A stretch of 64,000 bases of DNA. Origin: Acestrorhynchus altus. Lineage: Eukaryota; Chordata; Actinopteri; Characiformes; Acestrorhynchidae. The notes under the pieces were generated by a model, which did no database searches, was not told the DNA's origin, and saw only the letters and a list, made by a program, of their open reading frames with translations. Positions 1 to 10,395 of this stretch are shown here, one piece after another (the first letter of the stretch is position 1; every line of letters begins with the position of its first letter). The DNA lies in contig CM067519.1 in assembly GCA_034509495.1 (NCBI GenBank), positions 22,448,103-22,512,102 of the forward strand, in the 5' to 3' direction. The position numbers and the translations under genes were made by a program.

Positions 1-330
1 TTGGAGACCAGACAAAAATCTTCAAAGACGACACCAATAGAGCCATCAAAATGGGCCAGACAGGGGTGCAGACAGTCTATTCTTGGAGTCCTCGCGGCAG
101 ATAGAGTCATATCATACCTGCTTAAAAAATTAATCACCCTGGCCACCTGCCCTTCCATTCTAACATATGGATGTGAGTCACGACTAATAACAGCCACCAC
201 AGCACAAAGGCTCCACCATCTGCTGACACACACACGATCAAACACAACTCCTCCAGCCACGGCAAGAGCAGATTCGAGCAGATTCTGCAGCAGCCCAGCA
301 CCTGGGGCCCAGTGCAGCACCTTTGAGTGA
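1..330 (+). pseudogene. Possible LINE reverse-transcriptase fragment (weak)
   Basis: The frame open from the window edge contains a stretch around residues 50-70 (CPSILTYGCESRLITATTAQ) resembling the 'x-LLYG-E-W-L' block at the C-terminal side of LINE reverse transcriptases, followed by a leucine/arginine-rich stretch. Nothing else in the frame is diagnostic and the 5' part lies outside the window. It may be a decayed non-LTR retrotransposon or a chance open frame. No poly(A) or satellite tail follows. Confidence 0.2.
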
Positions 331-894
331 ACCAACAGGAGCAGTCTGGGTGCCAGAGCACAGGGGGAAAGTCAAACCACAGGCATACTGTATGTTTCAC
401 AGAGTGATGGCCCCTCATCACGAGGTAGTTTAACCCCTCTTTTACATGTTGTTTAATTGATCCACACTTTTGGTTCGTGGGGACATTCTGTACAAGTACA
501 AATCTGTCACACGAGTAGGTTTATTTTATGAATAAACACATTTATTAGGATTAAATTTTTTATTTTATTTTTTAATTTGAGGAAAATATTTTGTTGATCA
601 TGTTTTGCAGACAGGTGAATCTTCCTCAATATTTATGTCATTTTCTGACACTGAAACAAATGAAAACAAGTCAAAGCAGGCTTAAACATATCAATGCAGA
701 GTTACTGGAATGCAATTTAATTTAAAATATTTATATATATTATCCAAAATAAAAATACCATTATTTGTAACTCAAATAAATGTAATAAGATTCAGTATTT
801 GGCAAACCGCCAGACAACAAAATCCCAAGTTCTTGCCATCTTGCATTCATCTGCACACTTTTGTTTAAATGGCTTGTTATGTCAGCCTGAGATA
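331..894. other. No gene recognised; AT-rich spacer
   Basis: AT-rich sequence with short T/A runs near 560-580 and 715-760. The open frame on the minus strand at 761-970 runs into the left arm of the neighbouring MITE and is not a gene. Confidence 0.5.
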
Positions 895-1467
895 CACCAG
901 GCAACCCTAAAATTATGACCACCTCCTTGTTTATACCCTCACTGTCCATTCTATCAGTCCCTCTGACCACACAGGAGCACTTTGTAGATCTATAATCACA
1001 GACTGTAGTTCATCTGTTTCTCTGTATAGTTTATACTCCTCCGGGTGATCTTCAATGGTCAGCTGGAGTGTTTACATGCTGTGTCCACTCACTTTTTACT
1101 CTATTAGGCACTCCTACCTAGTTGCTCCACTGACATTGAGGGGTTTAAACACTCCAGCAGCACTGCTGTGTCTCATCCACTCATGCCACCACAATACACT
1201 AACACAATCATGTCAGTGTCACTGCAGTGCTGAGAATGATCCACCCACTCACATAGTACACACAGTACTCTGTGGTGGTTCTATGTGGTCTTGGCCATTG
1301 AAGACCAGGGTGAAAGGAGGAGAACAAAGTACGCAGAGAAGAAGATGGACTACAGTCTGTAATTATAGAACTACAAAGTGCTCCTGTATGGTACACAGAG
1401 CTGATAAACGGGACAGTGTGTGCAGAAACAAGGACATCTTAGGTCGTAATGTTGTGGCTAGTTGGTG
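895..1467. mobile_element. Foldback MITE with long terminal inverted repeats (family 1)
   Basis: Positions 895-1063 and 1292-1467 are imperfect inverted repeats of about 170 bp. The left arm reads aattatgaccacctccttgt and later gagcactttgtagatctata; the reverse complement of the right arm has the same order of blocks (gacctaagatgtccttgttt, then gagcactttgtagttctata). The centre (1137-1290) holds gtttaaacactccagcagca and catgtcagtgtcactgcagt, words I recognise from a very abundant nonautonomous DNA transposon of otophysan fishes. No transposase is present. The 164-codon plus-strand frame crossing it is a by-product. A second, differently rearranged copy lies at 29424-29800. Confidence 0.75.
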
Positions 1468-2453
1468 TATGAGCCAGTTCTTTTTGCCTGATGTTTGTGA
1501 GCCTTTCCATTTAGGTGTGTTTTATTTTGCACTGAAAAAAATGAAATGACTGTGTAAATTAATCAAAGGATGATCTACTGCGAAATGGACCCGATGGTGA
1601 GGGGATGTGATATAAACCACAAGGCTGGTGGACTTTATGTGGAATAAAGCCATATACAGCCTATCCATTAAAACCACTGTGTGAGCAGAAAGGCCATCCA
1701 GTGCCTTTGTAAGATGCATGACCATTGTGTAAGTTACAGCTTGTGAGCAGTGGTGTTCCTAAAGAATTATGGGCACTGAAAGCACTGAAAATGTGCTTTT
1801 TTTTTTTTTACAAGATGTCCTCTTTAATGCTACAGTATGTCTTTTTTGCAAGACCTAAATCTGGAGAACCAAAAACGTTCTTGAGAAATTGCCTTTCATG
1901 GGGTCACGTCAACTTCCTTGCTTTCAGCAGCTGGTCTGCTATTTTCGATCCTATATTTGGGTTTATGCACACGGTTAGTGACTTCACGCTTCCTAGCACT
2001 CCATGGCCTGCTAACCTGGCCCCGACAGATTCATTAGACTGTGCCTCTCTAACACATCATCCATTCTCACACTGTTGCTTTCCTTCTTATTTTCCACTCT
2101 CCTGACTTGTGTCATTACATCACAAAATCCCCTTCTGGATCCACCCCTACTGAGACACATTCCCACTCATTATTATAGTCCCCTGTGTCCTATCTTTAGA
2201 GTTGTCTTCTTCTTCCCAGCCCATGTTATTATTAGGTCCTCATGTGTCTAGTTAGGCCATGTCTTGTGCCGTACTACCCTGTTGGGTTTTTCAGTCAGGT
2301 GTTCTGCAACTGCTTTAGATCTTTTAGATGTTCTAGAAAATTCACGGAGGAATTGATGGTTGTATGTTCCTATAGTTCTTGTTCTAGAAAGTTCTTGTAG
2401 TTTTCCAGCATAGAAACTTTCCTTTCACAATGACCTACAATTTGACTTGAAGC
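1468..2453. other. No gene recognised
   Basis: No recognisable domain, RNA gene or repeat. There is a T11-12 run at about 1799-1810. The 126-codon plus-strand frame at 1725-2105 begins in unremarkable sequence, spans that T run and has no family resemblance I can name. Confidence 0.4.
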
Positions 2454-2811
2454 GATTCTGCCTGGAACAGATAAACATAACGGCAGGCATGGGCTAGTGG
2501 AGTATAAAGCCCACCAGTACCAGGCTGTGGAGCAGTAATCTGTGTTCTATGGAAAGATGGTGCTTTATCCAATTCTTTTGGGATGAGTTGCTTAGTTGGG
2601 AATGAGGTGGAGAGGTGATCATCCAACATCCTGACTTCACTCAAGCTTGTGTCACTGAATGCAATCAAATGCTCACATCAATGCTCTGCAATCTAGTAAA
2701 AAGCCGTCCCTCGACAGAGACATTTCCTCCAAGAAAAGCAGGATGAACTATTTTATAACCACAAATTTTGGAAGAAACAATAAGTTTCCATTTTTTTGTC
2801 CATATATTGTA
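2454..2811 (+). mobile_element. Nonautonomous Tc1-type element, 5'-truncated (family 2)
   Basis: Begins inside the element at gattctgcctggaacagata and runs through the typical blocks: aaagcccaccagtaccaggc, a gtggagcagtaatctgtgtt-like block, gtgatcatccaacatcctga and tgaatgcaatcaaatgctca. It ends in a terminal repeat resembling gtccatatattgta. The same order of blocks occurs at 8353-8490, 43342-43655 (reverse), 53985-54150 (reverse) and 55041-55406 (reverse, both ends kept). The part near 2610-2700 still reads as a decayed Tc1 transposase C-terminus. It is a dead copy. Confidence 0.7.
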
Positions 2812-2849
2812 TGAAAGCTGGATAAACTCTTTAATACATTGAATGAATA

Positions 2850-2884
2850 AACAGGTGTCTCCATACTTTAGTCCATATAGTGTA
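2850..2884 (+). mobile_element. Isolated terminal repeat of family 2
   Basis: The string ggtgtctccatactttagtc followed by catatagtgta matches the right terminus of family 2 (compare gtccaaatgtttgtgg in other copies). It sits 39 bp after the end of the previous copy and before an unrelated Tc1 transposase piece, suggesting nested or serial insertions. Confidence 0.5.
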
Positions 2885-2924
2885 TCAGTCTGTGCTTTCC
2901 ATCATGTACTATTTTTTTCTTCAC

Positions 2925-3175
2925 AGTACCTGAATGTTGCTTTGATGTCTGCCTCCTCATTGCTGGTGCAGACATTCAGAAAGCTTTACTGGAGTGATCC
3001 CGAACCTACATCAGTACCTGACCTCTCTAATGTTCTTGTGGCTGAATTTGTGGCTCAATTTAATCCTTGCAGCAATGTTCCAACACCCAAACAGTCCCAA
3101 AAGAGTGGAGGCCATTAGTCCAGTAAAGAGGGACAAACTCCCAATTGATACCATTAATATCAAAAGAAAGGTTGG
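2925..3175 (+). pseudogene. Tc1/mariner transposase C-terminal relic
   Basis: One frame reads WSDPEPTSVPDLSNVLVAEF, then a shift into a second frame gives a piece with AAMFQHPNSPKRVEAI. These match, in order, the C-terminal block of fish Tc1-like DD34E transposases: the 'P-T-S-V-P-D-L-x-N' segment, the 'AAMFQHL' segment and the 'RRVEAVI' segment. The first two catalytic aspartates and the DNA-binding domain are absent, and the frame change makes it non-functional. It lies within a cluster of Tc1-derived debris. Confidence 0.75.
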
Positions 3176-3301
3176 ATTAGCAGTTGTCTATAGAGTTGTA
3201 TGCTTTCTATGTGTGAATGTAACAGTGATATATCTAAGTAATTACAATAGTGGAGCAAAAGGAGACGTTTATTGGGGGAAACTGTTCAATAACAGGTTCT
3301 A

Positions 3302-3727
3302 ATACCCTGTTGAGCCTCCAGCCCGGATACAAAATGAGACACCGTTAGACATGAAGACATACAGGTTCCTTATGGCATCCTGAGGTACACCTACCCATAG
3401 ATGTTGCAGCTGGGCCTGTAGATCCTGCACACTTATAGTTTGTCAAAGTTGGCGTCCCAACTGGTCCCAGAAATGCTGGATTGCATTAAATCTGGTGACC
3501 AGGTGGGAAAAGGAAGTATTGCAATCAGGTGGAGACATGAGCTGGGAAACCCTTGCTGAGTGTGGGAGAGCATTAACCTGCTGAACATTGCCCTGCACAT
3601 ATCGCTGACCTGTTACTGTCCCTCGTATCACTACTAGGGGTGACTGTTGACTGTCGTATACAGGATAGATATGGAATTTACACAGTGAACGTTTATAGGA
3701 AAGGCCTGGGTGGCCCCCGGGCCCCAA
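3302..3727 (-). pseudogene. Tc1-like (DD34E) transposase relic, C-terminal half
   Basis: On the minus strand the reading contains SPLVVIRGTVTGQRY, corresponding to the strand after the first catalytic Asp ('LV-I-G-LTAQRY'), and TRFNAIQHFWDQLGRQL, corresponding to the 'SPDLNPIEHLWDQLGRR' block that carries the catalytic glutamate; here that Glu position reads Gln. After a frameshift near 3440 it continues as VQDLQAQLQHLWVGVPQDAI and ends SFCIRAGGSTGY before a stop. The second aspartate block (QxDNARPH) is scrambled. Order and spacing leave little doubt about the family, and the copy is dead. Confidence 0.85.
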
Positions 3728-3877
3728 CTGTCCTTTGATTCATGTCACTGAAAGACTCTCTTGCCCCCTTTTACCCATCTCCTCACTATTGTTATTACAG
3801 TGAAATGCTTCTTACTAGCGTGGGTTTCACAGAATGCTTGTCTGAAACATTTATGTCACAACCGTAGTACGAATTTG

Positions 3878-3879
<2 letters not shown>

Positions 3880-3923
<44 letters not shown>
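3880..3923. repeat. (GT)n microsatellite
   Basis: About 22 uninterrupted TG units. Confidence 0.95.
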
Positions 3924-3924
<1 letters not shown>

Positions 3925-5818
3925 ACTGGCATACATAGCGTCAGCTGTCGACAGATCCCAGAGCAGGTGTGAGGACATCCAGCTGTAAATGAGCTATTTC
4001 TCTGGACAATGGAAAGATTGATGCGATTAATTTTTCATTATGCACCGTCCCCACGGATCCTAATCATTTCAAAAGCTGCCTGGGAAGAGCGAGAGGAGAA
4101 CGTCCCTCACAGAAAGGAGCAGCCGCAACTTTTACAAGTCTTTACTATCAACTCACTGATCAGCTCTTTCTTTCTGTTGCTTTGGAGTAATTGTCTCTCC
4201 TGTCCAAGACTGTCTGCTAGATTTGGGTTAATAAACACTTATTTTAACTATGTCTCAGACAAAGGAAGATTTAATAACAGTACAAAGCCTGTCCTTTATT
4301 AGTCTACCCGTCTCCTGGGGACACTCTACCGTCTTCATTTGCAGAATATGTCGAGGAGTGACTGAACATGTGAGGAGACAAAAGGAGAGACCAAAAGTAC
4401 GAACTAGTCCGATGTGCAACATTTGTCTGGCCCGGCCTGAAACGTCGGTAATAAGAAATCGCAGAGCATGTCCTACAGCAAGTGACAGTTACTGCCGCAT
4501 GAGGTCTAAATCCATTGCACATTTGTGAAGTCATTTGCATCTTGAGTGCTGCCAATAGTTGTCAGTATGTGTAACCTCATGAATACAGAAAAAGTGTTAA
4601 AAAAAAGAGAGAGAGAAGGCTGGGGCTCAGCAATTAGAATGCTGACATTTCTCTATTTGGACTAAGAGTATAATCATAGCCTACAAGGAGGTGAGAAGAA
4701 ACCATGAAAGAAAAAGAGGAGATTTTGCTAAATCGAGTCAAAAGCCTCTGAATTTCAAACTCGTTTCATTTCAAGGGCTTGTCTAAAACACCTGAAAAAG
4801 ACACGGCGCTGAGAATACAGGACTCAGCTGCCATGGAATCTGTTTTTATGGGCTAATATATCCTTGTAATATAACCTTATGGGCTATAATTACAATGTGA
4901 AATATGGTACAGACTAATTATCAAAAATGACCCACATGGATTATCTGAATCATGCACAGACCGGATCAGACTCAAAATAGAGACGATAATCAGAGTTGAA
5001 CAACGGAACACGAGACTCATGAGACATTTATTAAAGCAACAGAACGTGATAGGAAGTGTGTTTTCATGAAGTCTAGGTGCGATGAAGCGGCCGTACTTCA
5101 TCACAGTGGTGCTGTCATTTACACGGTCACGTGACCGGCCCACCTCGGGAGTCTCAGAGACACAGACAATGGCTTGTCGCCACCTAACAAGTATTTATTC
5201 ACACGTTATAGCACACGGACTAACCACAAACGCGAAGGGAACACTTCTCTGAGCTGCAGCAGCAGCCCTGAGCAGGCCCGTTTCCCCAGTCTAATAGAGT
5301 TTCTGTGTCCGTAAGCCTCCCGCTGAGACAGTGGGGGCTGAGTTTATAGAAGCTGTTGTGAGAGCCCTCTTGCGAAAAGGAGCTTCTGCCATTATTTACT
5401 TAGTACTTACTCTGTTCATTGGAGTGAAAGTGTTTGTGGGGGAAAAAAAACAACATGCTATTGAGGTGAAATAACAGCACAGTTTGAACGCTTCTCAACC
5501 AATCAGCTAGCATGGACGGAAACTAATGGCTAGAACTAAGGCTGTGTTGTATAAATAGCTATACATTTATAGCAATAATAAAATACTACAATGGGAAAAC
5601 AGTGACATGTGACCATCACTATTTTCTAGTTTTAAGCTCATCTGGCCATTTAAACAAGCAAATTCGTCTTTTCCCATAAACTTTCATCAACATGTAATGA
5701 CCTCTGCTCATCAGGCAACGTTTCATCTCCCCCTCACACCACCCCACCTATCATCAGATATCCTCCATGATACTGAGCACACACTACATGTGGCGCCAGT
5801 GTGCCGCCTTCATATATC
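3924..5818. other. No gene recognised
   Basis: Mostly complex, non-repetitive sequence with a short (GA)n near 4607-4617. Open frames of 83-97 codons (for example at 4009-4302 and 4250-4528) overlap each other on both strands and show no family resemblance. There is no poly(A) signal or splice architecture I would defend. Confidence 0.4.
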
Positions 5819-5910
5819 CAGGGGCCTGGGGGTGGGTTTGATCCTACTGCTGGTTGCTGTCTATGAGGTGAGCCTCCTGTCTGCGTGGGTTTCCTCTAGG
5901 TACTCTGATT
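5819..5910 (-). repeat. Fragment of a dispersed fish repeat (same family as 25139-25435)
   Basis: Contains tctgcgtgggtttcctctag and gtgagcctcctgtctgcgtg, the reverse complement of the 'cggagtacccggaggaaacc' block at about 25293-25312. Only the central part survives. Confidence 0.6.
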
Positions 5911-5985
5911 TTTACTCCTTTAGAGGAAGAATCCCTTCAATTCTACTCAACTACAACAATAACAATGATTATACATGAACACATA

Positions 5986-6154
<169 letters not shown>

Positions 6155-6313
6155 GTATTTATTTTATTTTTATTTTTTCTTTCTTGGAGGGGGGGCACAT
6201 TTCAATTATCATTGGACAATGGTGGGAACCCATCACCTCCGACCATTCTAAAACTATGGCACAACCTCATGCTGCTTGTATCCCAAATCACTACATACTG
6301 TATAACGGTTATT

Positions 6314-6768
6314 GAGGCAGCTCTACCTCTGGAGGCAGAAACATCCACCACTGGTTGAGAATATCTATCTAAAAAGTAGTAGGCTTGTTTTAGAAACATA
6401 CATCTGCTTCTCAAGAGAGCTGTATATGTGGCTGCATTGCACGAACGGCGTACATTTACATTGAGATTTGTTTGTTTTTAAGAAATCATTTGTTGATGAT
6501 GGAAAAGTAGCTAACTCGATTTTAGGCAGTTTTTCTTTGGTTGATTGTTAGCCAATGGTCACTGGTATACACCACTAGAGGGTGCACAAGACACCGTCAC
6601 ATGCTGTGAAATGCTATAAAAATTATTCTAAATCATCTCAAACTGCATTGTACACCTTCCATCCACATATAGATCTCTGATGAGCAGATAAGACATTTCT
6701 AAAGCTCCCTCTTAATTGGTTATTCTCAACCAATTGTGTTTGTTCTGCCTCAGAGGCAGAGCTGCCTC
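6314..6768. mobile_element. Foldback MITE (family 3), about 455 bp
   Basis: The left end gaggcagctctacctctgga...ctggttgagaata and the right end tattctcaaccaattgtgtt...gcagagctgcctc are inverted copies of each other over about 48 bp. The inversion continues inward: tttagaaacatacatctgct (from about 6390) pairs with the reverse complement of about 6655-6704, including tatatgtgg in both arms. The centre (about 6445-6650) is not duplicated. No coding capacity and no clear target-site duplication. I do not know a published name. Confidence 0.75.
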
Positions 6769-8352
6769 CAGAACTGTTTTGAGCTAATGCTGTTTTATCA
6801 GTGCTCAGTGTTAATGGACTACATTGTGAGGTTGATGAATTGATTATCGTTGATGTTTTTGTACATTACTATGAATGAAAAACTGGTATAATATATGTTG
6901 ACTTTCAGATGGTGTCAAAAACACAAAATCTCAGTGTCAAAATGATTGCAGTTGCAGCTCAAAACACACTAGATGGTCAATTTCCAACATGTTTCTGGGA
7001 TATAGAATGTTTAATTCCTTATACTATATATACTGTATATAATAAAAAATAGAAATGTTCCAAAATGATATAAAAGAATACATTCCAATAAATCCATTAC
7101 TGTGTTCTGTATCATTTCCAATCAATTAGACTTAATTCCAACCCCAGTACTAATTTTCATCCTCAGTGCTGCAGACACGTGATTGGCTGCTGAAAATGTC
7201 AAATGTACTTAATAGCTACGTGTTTCCAATTCTGTGCCAAATCTCTGTTTCTACTCTATGTGTAAATGTACATTCGTACTTAGGGGCCATAACAAAGCTT
7301 TAAGCCAGGACCATTTTGCAGAGACAGTTTAACATCTGGCCCCATTATCTGTGCCTCAGTTGGCTCTGGATGCCAGTGGAGAAGAGAAGCCCTAATTGTT
7401 CTAGTTGCCTGTATTTACCTTCTTTGTCCTCTAACCCGCCAACACTGCTGTCAGCTCTATCAGACAAATAATAAATGATTGTGTCCTCTTAATGAGGATG
7501 TGCTCTTCTTAAATTACATGCTGGTGCCCACTACGATGGACTGGGCCACTCTCATTAATCAAATCTACACACAACGGCCCACGCCTCTGATGGACTGATA
7601 TGAATGATATGATTTATTTTGGTGTTTTTTCAGGCTTTTAAGTAAAAGAGCTTTTTGCTGTAGGTGCAAGATGCCATAGCCACTCATCTGGGTGGTCCCC
7701 CTGTTGTGATCCCCGCTCCCTGTATGCACCAGTCTGAGATGTGTCCATTAAAAACATGAAAACCCTGCTGATTGCTGAAGGAACCTAAAACCTTCTCCTC
7801 TGTCCACAGTGCTGATCGCATATCGATGAGAGCACGTAGAAGCACACCCATTTAATTACACTTCCATTCCACTGCCATAAACAAACATGATAGTACCCCA
7901 CCAAAACTGCTTAGTCTCCTGAGCACAGGGTACTCTCTCCTTCTCTCTCCATCTCTCTCTGGCTCCCTCACACACATATGCTCTCGCCAAATTCAAGCAG
8001 ATTCAGCTAATGGCTCTCACTGGAAGTGCCCATAAATTGTAGTTGAATGCAAATTTGTCTCAGTCCGTGCAAGTTCCCAGCTTCCCTGGCTCATGTGCTG
8101 TTACTTCACCAGGTTTCAGTTAGCAGTAACAGTCACTGCCACCAAGGCAAACGCAAATGCACACAATCATCTTGTCTCTTCACTGTGAAAAGTATTATCA
8201 ACTCTCTGGAGCAGATAAGCCTGAATCTATTGACACCATGTCTAATGCCAGGCATGCGCTAGATAGAGGTGGAATAAAGGCCCCTGAGGATTGAGGTGGA
8301 CAGTGAAACTGTGTTGACTTTTGGGGCGATTTGGCGAGTTAGGAGATAAAGA
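6769..8352. other. No gene recognised; contains a conserved-looking AT-rich stretch
   Basis: No transposon words found. 7330-7620 is complex, non-repetitive sequence with homeodomain-type cores (aataataaatgattg, ctcattaatcaaat) and is flagged separately as possible regulatory DNA. 7935-7965 is a CT-rich run. Confidence 0.4.
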
Positions 8353-8490
8353 GATGATGAGCATCTGTCATCCCACCTGTAGTAATGGTTTTGTTGTTAA
8401 TGCAATCAAATTCACAGCAATAGTTCTAAATGTAAAGAGTAAGCTCCTCCTGACAGAGACAGTTACTCCAACAGGATGAATTTCTTTAAA
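8353..8490 (+). mobile_element. Internal fragment of family 2 Tc1-type element
   Basis: Same block order as 2610-2760: tgcaatcaaattcacagcaa, then a diverged 'ctaaatgtaaagagtaagct' and cagttactccaacaggatga. Both termini are missing. Confidence 0.55.
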
Positions 8491-9666
8491 CATGAGCAGG
8501 ATGAGCAGGTATCCAAATTCTTTGTCCTTATATTTATAGTATATACCAATTCTAACAAGCAGGTAGCAAGAGTTTAAGGCAGTGATGGGAAAGAGGACAC
8601 ACATCTGACAATACATTCACCCCTCCATGATCAATGGCTACAATGGAGCACTTTCAGGAACAAACTCATTCAGCTCAGCTGTAGCAAAGAACAGGACAGG
8701 AGGTTGTTTGTACCTAAAGATTGGGTTGTATATTGGATGATTTTGCTGTTATAAAACCTGGTATCTCCAAAATGGCGACTTAAGAGAAGGAACAAACATT
8801 TTTAATGCCTATTAATAAAATTTCAAGATGTTATTTTACATCATTTTGGACCATGACTCTTGGGATGTGGGATCAGAACCAAGAAGTGCCATTGCTTACA
8901 AAAGAAAGCCCAGACTTCAGGCATCAGTCAACACAGTTTGGATTTCAATTCCATAAACAGCAGCTGCCAGTGTTTTTCACAATACATCAATCTGACTGCG
9001 CAGCAGAACTCAAAGAAGGCCCTGAATCATCGCTCAGAATCTCTGATGGATCGTACTCTGGGTATGACTCTGAAATTTGTCGGTTTGACCTTCAGTACCT
9101 TTGTACATCATTCATTTAATCAGGGACTAGACAAACGGTAGATAAATGTGCCCAAACTGATGCCACACAAATATGAAACATTTAGGGTTTGGTTAAGAAG
9201 CTGTCGAGGCATCAAGCGGTAATCTTTAGCCATTCATTTTGACCCAGGGTGATAATGTGTTCAGCTCGGTGAATCCCAGCTGACTTAATTAGGAAGTGTA
9301 AGCTGGGCTGAACTGCATAATCCTTCAAATCATTCCTCGTTTCTGACTTTTCCCCTTTCATGCTTCACAAATATTTTTCTCATCTCGCCTCTCCTTGAAA
9401 ATGTCTCGCGCGTCATACAGCACCAAAGTGAGCAACAGCTAATCAAAAGCGTTTCGCCGCAAGGCCCAGTCTAACAGATACCATGCCTGCGAGTAGTTAA
9501 CAGAGACGGTTCATATACATTTTTAATCTTTTTATCATCTCGATAATGTGACAAAAGACTCGGTATCAAGAATCGGTAAGTGTGTCACTGAGCTTCCTAT
9601 GTTCAGTGCACCACACTGTCCAGGACTTCACCATGATATAAGAGGAGCCAACCTGTGGGCTTGAGT
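8491..9666. other. No gene recognised; possibly conserved 9170-9600
   Basis: Two overlapping plus-strand frames of 104 and 93 codons (8805-9141) share the same bases and match nothing I know. 9170-9600 is complex and repeat-free and could be regulatory. Confidence 0.35.

Positions 9667-9697
<31 letters not shown>
9667..9697. repeat. Poly(G) tract, 31 bp
   Basis: An uninterrupted run of 31 G, followed by tgtggacagt. Such runs are unusual in length, can form quadruplex structures and are prone to sequencing and assembly length error. Confidence 0.95.
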
Positions 9698-9698
<1 letters not shown>

Positions 9699-10054
9699 GT
9701 GGACAGTAGTCCATAATGGGCTGGTAATTTAAATTTAAAACAATTTAAATAATAAAAGTCTATGTGGAAAAAAGGTTAATATAACTGAAAATCGAGAGAT
9801 CAATAGTGTATAAGTATAAGAATTATATAAACATTAATAAAATTATTAGGCATGCCATTGTGAGAAAAAAGGACTATATAAATAAACAAATTTTTAAAAT
9901 GAGATTTTTTTTGTACTGATTCAATTGAGAAGGATAATTACAATAATATGTTCTTCAAAAAATCTGACAAAGGTCCCTATAAAATTATTATCAGTACTTG
10001 ACATCCTCAGGACTTTTATTCTGAAATATCTGGGCCAGTGAGATCCCCCCCACA

Positions 10055-10170
10055 TGCAGGCTGAGCATGTGGACAGAGCAGTAAACATGCACTGATAAGC
10101 TGTTATGGCATTGAAATTGGGGTTTTTTGTGGGGAGCTGGATTACTTGCTGATAGTTGATCACACGCCAT
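10055..10170 (+). repeat. Dispersed repeat family 4, copy 1
   Basis: Shares gagcatgtggacagagcagt and aaacatgcact with copies at 35561-35710, 41662-41768 and 57616-57725 (reverse), then attgaaattggggt and ctggattacttgctgatag, which align with copy 2. The family has no coding sequence or terminal repeat that I can see. Confidence 0.65.
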
Positions 10171-10314
10171 GGTTAGATACGTGAAGTGTTGTAGTTTGTT
10201 ATGATATTTGGAACATATTTTAAGGTTACTCAACTTCAGGAGTTGACCACAACTTGCAGCCTAAAGTCCTAAATTATCTTGTTCTACCTTTTCTGTACTG
10301 TACTTATGTTGAGG

Positions 10315-10395
10315 CTGGAACCTTAATTTCCCTGAGGGAACCCTCCCAAGGGATCAATAAAGTTCTATCCTATCCTATCCTATCCTATCCTATCC
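10315..10395 (+). repeat. Non-LTR retrotransposon or SINE 3' tail with (TATCC)6
   Basis: The words ccctgagggaaccctcccaa and gggatcaataaagtt lead into six tatcc units. A conserved 'ggatcaataaagt' followed by a short tandem repeat is the usual 3' end of CR1/L2/Rex-type LINEs and dependent SINEs in fishes. The body upstream is not recognisable, so this looks like a 5'-truncated insertion. Confidence 0.6.

Noticed and set aside
1055..1549. 164-codon plus-strand frame, the longest in the window
   Set aside because: It lies almost wholly in a foldback MITE that has no protein-coding function in its other copies.
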